Assembly: GCA_027625915.1 (NCBI GenBank)
Contig: JANTQA010000023.1
Location: 17,856,001 to 17,920,000, forward strand
Length of the DNA: 64,000 nucleotides
Direction: 5' to 3'
Source: Anaeramoeba flamelloides
Taxonomy: Eukaryota > Metamonada > Anaeramoebidae
The notes under the pieces are model-generated. The model ran no database searches, was not told the origin of the DNA, and saw only the letters and a program-made list of their open reading frames with translations. Below are positions 27,718 to 37,475 of this stretch, piece by piece. Both the position numbers and the translations under genes were made by a program. Within the stretch, counting starts at the first letter, position 1. Each line of letters starts with the position of its first letter.

Positions 27718-27963
27718 ATAAATAAATAAAAAAAAATAAAAAAAGATAAAAAAATGAAAATTCAAATCATTTTTTTATTATTTCACCAACATTAGTTGAT
27801 GTTTCATATACACTATAATTGTTTACAGTGTGGGAAATTATTCCGTACAAAGAATTCACTTGATAAACACATTTCTTGTTATCATGTAAATTTTTACAAA
27901 ACTATAAGGCAAGAGAAAAGAAAAAGAAATAGAGTAGAATATATACAAGAACAAATCGACAAA

Positions 27964-28040
27964 AAAGAAAAAGAAAAAGAAAAAGAAAAAGAAAAAGAAA
28001 AAGAAAAAGAAAAAGAAAAAGAAAAAGAAAAAGAAAAAGA
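27964..28040 (+). repeat. (AAAAAG)n microsatellite encoding Lys-Glu
   Basis: About thirteen near-perfect hexamers in frame with the transposase N-terminal exon, translating to alternating Lys and Glu. The opposite strand is also open across it as a Phe-Ser repeat, which is only a shadow. Confidence 0.85.
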
Positions 28041-28339
28041 AAATGAAGATGGTGGAGAAACAGAATTTATAGAAGAAGGAGAAATCAACACTTCAAATAA
28101 TTTCATTAATTCACGTGGATTGGAAAACATAATTCATCATAATAAAGATAATCGTAAGGTTTTTTGATTTTATTATTTATTTATTTTTTTTTATTTTTTT
28201 TTTTTTGATTTTTTTTCATTAAAAGAAAGAAAAAGATGAGATAAATAAGAAAAGAAAAAACAAAATTAAATAACATAAAAAAAAAAAAAAGTTTGAGAAA
28301 AAGAAAAAAAAAAAAAAAAAATTTTGAATTGATTTTGGA

Positions 28340-28560
28340 TTGGCTTAACTACAAATCAACCGTGAGGTCCTCCTTCGGTCTGAGGTCTGATTTGCGTTTA
28401 GAGGCCAACTAAAAAATCAATTTTCGAAATGGTTTGCTCCAAATAGTTCATCCGAGGGCAGAATTCAGAGGAGAGGGACCAATCATTTTTCAAAAATTTT
28501 CTTTCTTAACTTGATTCGAACTCGCGTCATACAAAATTATACCTAAACGTACTACCACTA
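28340..28560 (-). repeat. tRNA-derived SINE-like insertion
   Basis: On the minus strand the head reads TTTAGTGGTAGTACG (A-box-like), then about 30 bases, then CGAGTTCGAATCAAG (B-box), the spacing of a tRNA promoter. A G+C-richer body follows, with AGACCTCAGACCGAAGGAGG near 28370-28390. It lies in the putative intron of the transposase gene. Only one copy is visible, so SINE status is inferred. Confidence 0.4.
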
Positions 28561-31419
28561 AAATATAAAGAATAATTCACTATATTTAAAAATTGGGATT
28601 TTTTTTAATTAGATTTTATTTCAATTTTTTAGAAAATTAATTTTCAAAAAGTTTTGAAAATTTTTAAAGTTCAATGAAAAATTTAGAGAATAATTTTTTT
28701 AATTTTTTATTATATTTATATATAAAAATATATTATCATTTTTTTTTACTCATAAATTAACTTAATATTTTAGAATTACCCACACAAAATAATATTAAAA
28801 ATGAACAACCACTGCCAAATTTTGACAGATTTATTAATGAATTTGATGAAATGTGGATAGAATTTTATATTCTATATTTAGAATCAAAAATTTCTTCAGC
28901 ACAGGCAGAGAAAAATTTTACATTTTATAGAGAAATTTTTTTATCCAAAAGGGGGAAAAAGACTTCCCAAAACAATGCGAACACTCAAGAAAAAGATCAA
29001 TCAATTAATCAATATACAGCATCCGAAAGATATTAATCTAATTTCAAAAAAAAATATATTGAGAAATCTGGAAAACTCATATTACTTGAAGATAAAATTC
29101 AAACAAAATATTTTTCACCAATTACATGGATAAATATGGTCGTTCACTCGGATATAATTAAGCATTTATCTTTTAAAAAAAATGAAGAAATAGAAAATTT
29201 AGTAACAAATGAGGGTTTTTCCCCTTTGCGTTTTTCAAGTTTTCCGGCGTTTGATGAAAAAATTAACAAAATTCCAAAAATTGATCCTGATCTTTTGTTT
29301 CTAATTGGTTTTTATTATGATGATTTTAAATGTACAGAATCGTTTTCACTTGGTGGATTATATATGTTTATTGATAATTTGGAATATACTTGGAGGTTAA
29401 AAGAACAAACCATTTTTTTGATTTCACTTTTACCCGCAAAAACTCGAATAAACGATATTCTAAAAAACTTTCCTTTGGTGAAAGATCTAGAAAAATTAAG
29501 AAATGGAATTTATTTAGGAGGTAAAAAAATACAAGGTGTTGTTTCATGTTTTGTGGGTGACACAAGAGAATCTTTTCCAGCAAAAGGTATGCTACAGCCA
29601 GGTGCTTTAAATTCATGTTCATTCTGCAAATCAGAATTAGGTGATCAAAATTACTCAAATGGGGATTTTCAATATAAAAAAAGGGAGAGAAAAGATATAA
29701 TCAAAATTCAAGAGGAATTGAATGAATCTTATTTTCATAATTTTAATATATATACTCTTCGTAAAATTAAAAAAAAAGAAAAGGAAACTCGAATCAAATT
29801 TCAACTAGGAAATATTTGGATAAATGAATTAAAACTGGATCCAACGTCAACTTCTCATTTCCCAATTTGTTGGTTTCATCTCCTTCTTGAAGGTTTAATC
29901 AAAAATATTTTTAAAATAATGTGTCGTGGAATGTCCAGAAATCATATAATTCTAGCAATAAAAGATATAAAAAAATTAAAATTCCAAAAGGGTTAAAAAG
30001 AATTTATAAACCTTTTGGAAAAAATCATCTTGCTTCTATTGATATCCAATTGTTGATTCAATTTAGTTTGATTTGTGTTGTTGATTTAGTTGAAAAAAAA
30101 TTTCTAAATTTTTTATATATAAGTTCATATTTAATTAAAAATCTTTATCAACCAACAAGAAGTAAAAAAAATAAATGAAAATCTACATAAATATATAGTT
30201 AATTTTATTAAATGTTACAAAACATGTTCAGATCAAAATTGTGATCGTATATCAAACTTACATATTTTTGCACATCATTTAGAAACTTCGATAAAAAATA
30301 ATGGGGGGATGAATACACTTTTTTTCGCTTTAGAAAAATATCATCAATGGTTCAAACCAAAATATGGCCAACTTCACAAAAATCAAAAAAACACAATATT
30401 CTATTATTCAAAAAAAGAAATTTTCAAAAAATATCTTCAATATTTCAAATTATATATTCGAAAAACTGATAAATCTAGTGGGAATCCAAAAAAATTTCGA
30501 ACAAAATGGCATAAGTTTGATATGGAAGAAATAAAATTTCAAAGAAATAAATATCCTTTTGAATCAAAGTCTATAATAATTAATAAACATAAATATCTTT
30601 TAAAACACGATGCTCAATTAAGAAATAAAAAATATGTCAAAATAATCAAATTTTTTATTTTTAGATTCTGAAATTAAATCAAAGCCATTTATTGTAGTTA
30701 GATATTACACTCAAGTTGATAAAAAGAATATTTTTTATTTAAATTCTAATCTTCGTTTAATCGATTGTACTGAAATAAAACAAATAGTTCATGTTGTCAA
30801 ACACTTTCAAAATAAAAGTACTCAATTTGAGGATTACTATTCAATAAATGAATTATTTATTCCTCATGTTCCTTCTTTTTTATCTTATAACAAAAACAAA
30901 TTAAATAAAATATCAGAATATATATATTAAAAAATCAAATAATCTTACAAAATAAAATAAAACTTATATCTTTTCTCCGTTTTTTTTTATTCAGCTTTAA
31001 AATTTTTATAGATTTAATTTAATATAAACACATATTTAAAATTCATTTTGAGCTCTATTTTTTTTTATTATTTTTTTCTAATATTTTATTAAAAATTTGT
31101 TTAAAAAAACTTGTAATTATATTTATATTTTTCTTGTACATAAATTTTCATACATTTTTCATTTGAATTTATATACTTGAAATTATGTTGAAATTTTATG
31201 GAATTTTTAAAGAAAAATTCTTGTATTTTTGTCATATTTCATCAAAGGAAATTCAATTGAAATTTTAATGAATATTAAACGAAATTTATTTCCAAAAAAA
31301 AAAAAATGAAATTATATGAAATTTAAATGAAATTTCAATGATTTCATATATATTTGTAGTCATGTGTTATGAATAATTCTTGAAATTTTTTGTGCCCTTT
31401 TATTTGGAAAAGAGTTTAT

Positions 31420-31812
31420 ATAAATGGTATGTGTTGATGAGTATAAAACCTTAACAGACATTTTGTCCATTATTTTTTTTTAGAATTTATTTATTTGAAT
31501 CTATAGAAGATATTTTCCCATAATTTCCTAGGATTTGAACCAGCTTTTGTGGTTATATCTTTAATAAATATACAATTTCAAAAAATGTTAAATAGGTTTC
31601 ATATTTTAAAAATTTCATAATAGTTACAAGATTTCGAGAAATAAAACTGATTTTCGGGTTAAAATTCAAAAATTTAAAATTATATCATTATTTTATCAAA
31701 AAAAGTAACACATATTCTTTTCAATGTTTTTAGAATTCTTTTTTAAAATTTAATTAAAGAAAAATATTTCAAATATGTTTTTGAAATAAAATTGATTTGT
31801 TTCTATTATCTC
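31420..31812. other. intergenic, nothing firm
   Basis: A+T-rich spacer. GGTTCAAATCCTAGG on the minus strand near 31525 resembles a tRNA T-arm, but the stems do not close. Confidence 0.4.
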
Positions 31813-31962
31813 TACTGTCAGTTCCATTTTTAAGGCACAAAATTCAGATTCTAGTAAAATAATTTGTAAAAAAAAAATTCCAAAATTTGTGCCTTAATTT
31901 GAGATTTTTTAGTGACTTAAATTCCGTTGAAAGTTTGTGCCTTAAAAGTGGAACTGACTGTA
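31813..31962. mobile_element. 150-bp palindromic MITE, family H
   Basis: TA-flanked. The left end CTGTCAGTTCCATTTTTAAG mirrors the complement of the right end, CAGTCAGTTCCACTTTTAAG, and both continue GGCACAAA. A further GTGCCTTAATTT word sits in the centre. Tc1/mariner-type by its TA duplication. Non-coding single copy. Confidence 0.65.
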
Positions 31963-33415
31963 TCAAAAACTAATATTTTTATCAAAATTTAAAAGGTCAT
32001 AATAGTTTAAATTTAAAAATACTATTGATTAAAAATGTGTTTGAGTTGATCGAAAACTAAACCATAAATTAAGAGCAAAACTGTTTCCTAAGAATCATAA
32101 AAGCAACCCCTTATAGAAAATCCTTAAAACTAATTCAAACAACCCACAAATCCCCTCAAACCGATATTGTTAAAAGAATAGTTTTTAATATATTGTTTAT
32201 TGTTAAATAAAAAGATTAAGGACGAAGTTCCTACCCTTGAGAGGGTTTATTTATTATGCTATTTCAGTTTCAATTCTCAAAAAGAATTTTCATTCTGAAG
32301 AAATTGGACAAAAAAAAACATTTTTTGTCATCTTTGCCTTTTCACTGTGCTTTTTTTTTTTTTTTTCAATGAAAAGGTAAATTGAAAATAACAAAAAAAA
32401 TAATTGCGAAAAAATGGCTTTTGGGGATTTTCAAGTGCAATTTCAAATTTGAGAACATTTCAAACTTGAAAAAGAAAATGTATAAAATATGTAGAAAAGC
32501 CAGAGAATTTACTGTGAGTCCAGAAAGTTGAAATGGTAATTTGAAAATATTAAAATCAAATTTTGGCATGATCTTTCAAGGTCAAAATGTTGAGAATTTT
32601 CCCATTTTTTCTCAAAGAATTTCTACTTGGACAAATATTACTTGAATTCCAAAACTCTTCCAATGGGGTTTTTATACATTACTGTACAGTTTAACCCATA
32701 AACTTAGTCCTTAAAATTTTCTTTCCAAAAAATCAACTAAAGATTAAAATAAATCATCAAAAGCACCAATTCACAAACGGTAATAAATAATTTAAGCCGA
32801 TTTATAGAATACAAAATTTGAAATTTTACATGATTAATGAAATCTTTTTTTGAAAAGCTGAATAAAACTTTAGTGTCCTTTATTTTGCTGCAAATAGCAC
32901 AACCCTATAAAAATATTTTCTAAAATGAAGACTTGCCTTTTGGGAATTTTGAAACTGGAAAGTTGGAATTTTATTAAAAAAAGGAAAAAATTATTTTATA
33001 TTTACCCAATAAATTCCTCACACTTTACAAGTATTGTTTTTTCTTTTTATGTCAATTTGTCTGTGTAACATTCAAAATTTTGAATGTGCTTTATTTCTAA
33101 GGTAGAATTTTTAATTTCAAAGTCAGAAAAAGTATTTTGTAACTTTTTCAAATCAAAATGGAAAAGAAAAGTTGAGAACAGAAAAAGTAAATTCTTTCCT
33201 CCCAAAAATAATAACGAGTACCACTTTCCAATCGTCTTGAAAACACTGAGTTTTTCATAAGTTACATTGGTAAATTCAAGCAATTTTGAGAAATTTCCAG
33301 AAAGTGAGTTGAAAAAAAGTAAAACTTTACCATTGTTGCTTTAAAATAACATATTTTCCCAATTTTGCAACATTTTTTCTAAAACAACCAAAAAGCATTT
33401 AGTAGACTGACTAGA
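31963..33415. promoter_or_regulatory. intergenic region upstream of the membrane protein
   Basis: A+T-rich. Two minus-strand open frames of 67-78 codons at 32366-32569 and 33047-33283 show only Phe/Leu/Lys-rich composition expected by chance. No element ends or specific promoter motifs identified. Confidence 0.3.
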
Positions 33416-34220
33416 ATGTTTATTGACACACTCACATTTCTTGATAATGTTCTTGTTGTTGTCTTTTTATTCTTTCTGCTTTTTTTCTTGATTACTTTGG
33501 GACTACATATTTATTTCAAATTCCACTTACCTTTCACTTATAAGAGGGCCTTTGAAAAGCACGAACAACGCAGATTGAGAATAGCAACCTTTATTTTAAC
33601 AATTGCCACCCTAATTTTGTTTTTTTTTGTTTTTCTGTTAATTGTTTCAAACGACCATGCAGATCCTTATTCAATGACACTTGTTTTGCTATTAATTTAT
33701 TTCTTTTTCTTAACGTGCATGTTCTTAGAGATTGAAACCAACACAAAAAACAAAGAATTAAAGGCCAAGTTACAGAGCAATAACGAGGAAAAGGATAACA
33801 GCAACAACAACAATCATCAAACAAAAAATTCAGACACACATTCAAAAACAGAGATCGAATTAAACGATTTGAATTCCTTTCAAAAAAGTGGCTCTGTATC
33901 AAATGAAAAAGATATCGAACAAAATGATAGTGAACATAAAAAGAGTGGTTTCAGAGTTACTAGTGTCCAAAGTATGCTTTTCTTTTCAAATTTTTATTTT
34001 CGAAAAATTTTTCTGCATTTCTCTCAATTTCTCTTGAAAAGCTCTGATTTTCAAACACAAGTTGAGACAACCCCCTTGTTCGTTCACAGTCTCACGTGAT
34101 GGGGATCTTGAAAAAATATTCGAGTTTTGATTTACAAATATTTTTTTTGTTACTTTTATCGTCAATGTTTATCCAGCACAACAAATGAAGAATATCAACA
34201 AGAAACATTTTGTCACTTAA
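33416..34220 (+). CDS. three-helix membrane protein, unrecognised
   Basis: The ATG at 33416 opens MFIDTLTFLDNVLVVVFLFF. Three hydrophobic segments follow, at about residues 12-36, 57-79 and 88-107, separated by a basic loop (KRAFEKHEQRRLR) that by the positive-inside rule should face the cytosol. The C-terminal tail is hydrophilic, rich in Asn, Ser, Lys and Glu (LQSNNEEKDNSNNNN). The frame stays open to 34099, but its last 40 residues turn Phe-rich. A strong GTATGC donor after 33971 and an acceptor ATCCAG at 34176 would instead give a short second exon (34177-34220) ending QMKNINKKHFVT and TAA. I favour the spliced form, about 200 residues. No family recognised; composition and codon use look like a real host gene. 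Confidence 0.55.
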
Positions 34221-34575
34221 AGGAACACAAAGAAAATGAAAAATGAGTTTTGATCTTTACATACACAACAAAAGCCGCATATTTATTACTTATATTTCAA
34301 CTTTTTTAACATTTTTCAAAATCATGGTTTTAAAATAATATTTTAGTGTTTTTTTTCAATAAAAAGGCATTAAATGGATTAAAATAAAGCTATTTAATAC
34401 TATTGTATAAAAAGAAAGAGATTTAAACACTTGAAACAAACAATAAGAATCTGAATTACAAAAATAAATTGAAAAATTTTAAAATAAAACTCTCTCATTG
34501 TATTAATAATTCCAAACGATTTAATACAATATATTTTTTATTTTTCGATTTTTGGTGTGTTTGTAATTTATCATA

Positions 34576-34665
34576 TCGGGAAAAAAAGTTCAACATAATT
34601 TTTAATTGAGAACCTTAAGAGAATCACAGAAACCCGAAAGCAACAAGTAAAAGCAATAAATTAAC
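34576..34665 (-). repeat. family A MITE, terminal fragment
   Basis: GGGAAAAAAAGTTCAAC..TTTTTAATTGAGAACCTTAAGAGAATCACAGAAACCC matches the left end of the copy at 45053-45462 (AAAAAGTGAAAC, AATTGGGAACCTTCATAAAATCACAGAAA). The rest of the element is absent. Confidence 0.5.
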
Positions 34666-34939
34666 TTCGTACAGTTGTTTCAATAACCAGTGTTGACTTT
34701 TATAAATTTTGTTTTATCAGACTTTAACTGTTGTTTTCCAAATTTTGTGTCTTTTAAATTTTGTGTTTTTAGAATTTTTAAATATTGTTTTGGGTTTTTA
34801 ATTGTTGTAGAAAATGAAAATTTTTCAAGAGTGTGTTTGTTTTTACGAAACGAAGTCTACCTGGACAATATTACTTTCATTTTCGTATAAATAGATGAAA
34901 ATTTATTTATCCAAGATTCCCTAAAAATATTTAATCTTC

Positions 34940-35111
34940 TACTGGTAACTGAATTATAAATGGGAAAAAATTTTACACTTTTTTTTCAATATTTTTCAAT
35001 TATAAATAGGGTTCTCAATGAAAGTGGTTTTTAATTTAAAAACTCTATTTGAAAAATAAAATTGACAATGAAGTGGAAAATTTTTCCCCATTTATTCTTC
35101 AAATACCAGTA
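34940..35111. mobile_element. family C palindromic MITE, copy 2
   Basis: TA-flanked 172-bp element. The left end reads CTGGTAACTGAATTATAAAT and the complement of the right end CTGGTATTTGAAGAATAAAT; both continue GGGGAAAAATTTT. A central AGGGTTCTCAATGAAAGTGG recalls the family A subterminal sequence, so it may be a chimera. Confidence 0.7.
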
Positions 35112-35924
35112 TTGAATGAAGAACCCAAAAGATCTTTTTATAACTTATGATTATTGAAATTTTTCAAGATCTAATTCTCTCTCATTATTAAACTTTTTGA
35201 AACAGAATTTATTTTCAAATGATTTAACCAATGCTCTTGTAGAATATTTTTAAATAGTATCACAATTCATTTGATTAACTTTAATTTCAATTCTGGAATA
35301 TTGCTTAATTTAGGATTCTGATCTCGCCCAATAAATATCACAAAAAAGTTCTAAATAAATAAAAAAAGATCACCAATTACAAGAGATGATTTTAAGGCTA
35401 ATCGACGGACTCTCGGGTTTTTCTAAAATTCTTGAATAATGAAACAATTTTGATAAAATTTTATATTTGATTTTATCATCCCAAATACGACAGGAATTAT
35501 ATCAGAACAATAAAAATTTCAGGTATAACGGTTCTTCAAAATACTAATTAAAGCAGTTATATTGTAAAAATATTAATATTCGCCAATCTCAAAAAACATG
35601 GAATAATATTTATTCTTAGATATCTAAAAAAACTCTTTTTTTATATGGTGTGCTAATTTCATCTTAGTAGAAATCATTTTGATTCTTTTATTTAACCCAA
35701 ATTCAATTTTTAAATTTATTTATCAAATTAAAAACCTTTTTAAATTTATTTGTCAAATTAAAAACCTAAACCAACATCTTAACAAAAAAAAAAAAAATGT
35801 TAAAAAAAAAAACAACAAACAGTTATTTATAAAAACAATACAAAAAATTTTGAAAAACACAAACAAAAACGTCAACACGAGTTATTGAAACAACTTTAGA
35901 ATAATTCATTATAACGTTTTTAAT
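35112..35924. other. intergenic, nothing recognised
   Basis: A+T-rich. It contains a local direct duplication (TTTTTAAATTTATTTATCAAATTAAAAACC twice, 35707-35766). No gene or element ends. Confidence 0.4.
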
Positions 35925-36285
35925 TAAATCAAGAAAAACAATTTGTACCACTTTTATTACCGAAATCTGATGAATGGTTTTGGATATCTCAAAAATAATC
36001 AATTTTTTCAACAATTTTTAATAATAGATCATACAAAGAAATAATCCGTACCAAAAGATAGTATTAAAAATAGTCAATTTTTTGAACAAATTTGTAATAA
36101 TGAGAAAAATCAAAGAAAAACCCATGACCAAAAGATAGCATTACAAAAACTGCTATTGTGTTGAATACTTAATTTTGTCTTTAATCATTTTTTCTTTCTT
36201 TTATTAACGGATCTTACTTTGAATTTTCAGGTTTCTGTGATTCTCTTAATGTTCCCTAATTAAAAGGCGTAATGAACTTTTTTTA
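35925..36285 (+). repeat. family A MITE, copy with an internal duplication
   Basis: Shares GGTTTTGGATATCTCAAAAATAATCA, CAAAGAAAAACCCAT, CTGCTATTGTGTTGAATACTTAATTTTGTCTTT and GTTCCCTAATTAAAA with the complete copy, in order. A segment of about 75 bp (AATAGTCAATTTTTTGAACA ... AAAAGATAGTATTA) is present twice in tandem at 35985-36135. The distal right TIR is decayed. Confidence 0.55.
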
Positions 36286-37215
36286 CCAATTTGTCTTTTT
36301 TCACCCAACTATTAAGTCATATTTTATTTCAATTTGTAACTTCAAAACACAATGCCCATTTTCACGAGAAGATGGTAGTATGCAAATCCATCGTATTCTC
36401 ACAAAAATGGACATTTTTAACTTACTCTGATAACTATTGGCGTTATTTAGGAAACAAAATCTTGAGTACAAAATTCAGAAATTATTGGAAAATAGTTGAC
36501 TTTTCAAACAAATAATAATAATCATTAAAATTTCAAAATTAATTTGCTCACTTAAAGAAATAAAAATTTTCATTTAAAACTTATTGAATGTTCCGAAAAA
36601 TCTGTTATTATTTCCATGGATTAAGATCTTGAAAACTTTGATTTTTAATCAAATGGGAAATTCATTCCCTCTATTTTTTTTATTTTTTTTTTTATCCAGA
36701 TTGGTTAAACATTTTAAAATACCATTTGAATTGCAAGAGAATGTATCAAATTGTAACTTTGAATGATTTTTTTTAATTAACCCTTTTCGTTTTTATCATT
36801 TCAAGAATTCAAAAATCTGATAACCCTTCGTTTTTTCATTTTATCTTTCATTGCAATTTATTTTGCATTTTTTATTTATTTTAAAGAGGAATTTTGAAAA
36901 GTTACTTTTAATTTTTTTCTCAAAATTTAATAAATATTTCAGTTTCAATAATATGGTTTTTAGAACTAATAATAGCCATACAATTATTAATAGTTGATTC
37001 ATTATAAAAATCATTAAAAAATAATTTAGATCATTAAATTTTGTCTCTGTTTTTTTCAAAAGTTTAAATTTTTGGTTTTATTGTTTAATACTCTTGTAAT
37101 CAGTATAACAACAAAAATATATACCAATTTATATATATATATATATTAAAGGATTCGTTATTAAAGTGTTTAAATTTTTTCTGATCAATCCTTGGGGAAA
37201 AAAGATATGTACTTA
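36286..37215. other. intergenic, nothing recognised
   Basis: A+T-rich. The longest open frames are 60-74 codons with no recognisable content. An (AT)n run lies just upstream of the next element (37130-37145). Confidence 0.4.
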
Positions 37216-37475
37216 CCCTAATAAAAAAATTTTTTTATAACATGTTATAAACCTGTTGTAAAGGTGTTATAAACGTTTAAAATGTTATAAATTTTTATAA
37301 TAAAAACTTTTATAACATAAATGTTTGTTATAAAATGTGTTATAAAAATTGTAACATGTTATAAGTTTGTTGTAAGAATATTTTTTTAAAAAATATTGAA
37401 AAAATCACCATTTAAAAGGAAATTTTGTTCTAAAAATATTATAGAGATGTTATAAAAAAAATTTTTTTATTAGGG
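37216..37475. mobile_element. 260-bp MITE with internal GTTATAA repeats, family I
   Basis: The left end CCCTAATAAAAAAATTTTTT mirrors the complement of the right end, CCCTAATAAAAAAATTTTTT, and both continue TATAACAT. TTA flanks both sides (37213-37215 and 37476-37478). The body is an irregular array of about a dozen GTTATAA/TTATAAC units, which could pair extensively. Non-coding. Confidence 0.75.

Larger units (their letters stand above)
27799..30930 (+). pseudogene. TNP2-like CACTA transposase with C2H2 finger, decayed
   Basis: The N-terminal exon (27799 to about 28155) opens with a C2H2 finger, YNCLQCGKLFRTKNSLDKHI...H, and a KE repeat made by about 13 AAAAAG hexamers. A donor-like GTAAGG precedes an intron holding a tRNA-like repeat. 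Coding resumes near 28774 (QPLPNFDRFINEFDEMWIEF). LPKTMRTLKKK (28960) is the TNP2 LPK.RTLL motif in another frame. The core at 29100-29996 has YYDDFKCTESFSLGGLY, GIYLGGKKIQG...FVGDTRES and NSCSFCKSELGD, plus HLLLEG. Further pieces, NLHIFAHHLETSIKNNGGMN (30262) and a C-terminal block ending TATATTAA at 30930, are in other frames. At least three frame changes show it is not functional as it stands. Homology is to Transposase_21/TNP2, by motif. Confidence 0.7.
25985..31366 (+). mobile_element. CACTA/EnSpm-type DNA transposon, 5.4 kb
   Basis: The ends are CACATGACAACAAATTTTTG and, as complement, CACATGACTACAAATATATA, so the element runs CAC...GTG. Flanking TT on both sides, judged against the uninterrupted copy near 17410, gives a 2-bp target duplication, which fits CACTA-type elements. 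Subterminal zones are dense in GAAATTTAAATGAAATTTC-like words on both sides (about 26035-26160 and 31240-31345), the usual binding-site arrangement of this group. Two genes diverge from a short central spacer (27681-27798): a TNP2-like transposase (+) and a coiled-coil second gene (-). Reading frames are interrupted in both, so this copy is probably inactive. Confidence 0.75.
25332..31419 (+). mobile_element. family E TIR element, copy 2, split by a CACTA-type insertion
   Basis: The left part is 25332-25984 and the right part 31367-31419. The left terminus TAAACTATTTTTCAAACAAA is mirrored by the complement of the right terminus, TAAACTCTTTTCCAAATAAA, so the copy was whole before the CACTA-type element entered. 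An internal terminus-like word, AAATAAAAGGGCACACC, lies at about 25836. Confidence 0.65.

Noticed and set aside
27964-28130. Minus-strand Phe-Ser repeat frame at the hexamer array
   Set aside because: It is the complement of the in-frame Lys-Glu repeat of the transposase exon; no start context or other protein-like sequence around it.
31520-31550. tRNA T-arm-like GGTTCAAATCCTAGG on the minus strand
   Set aside because: Neither the T stem nor an acceptor stem closes, and no D-arm is found at the right distance.
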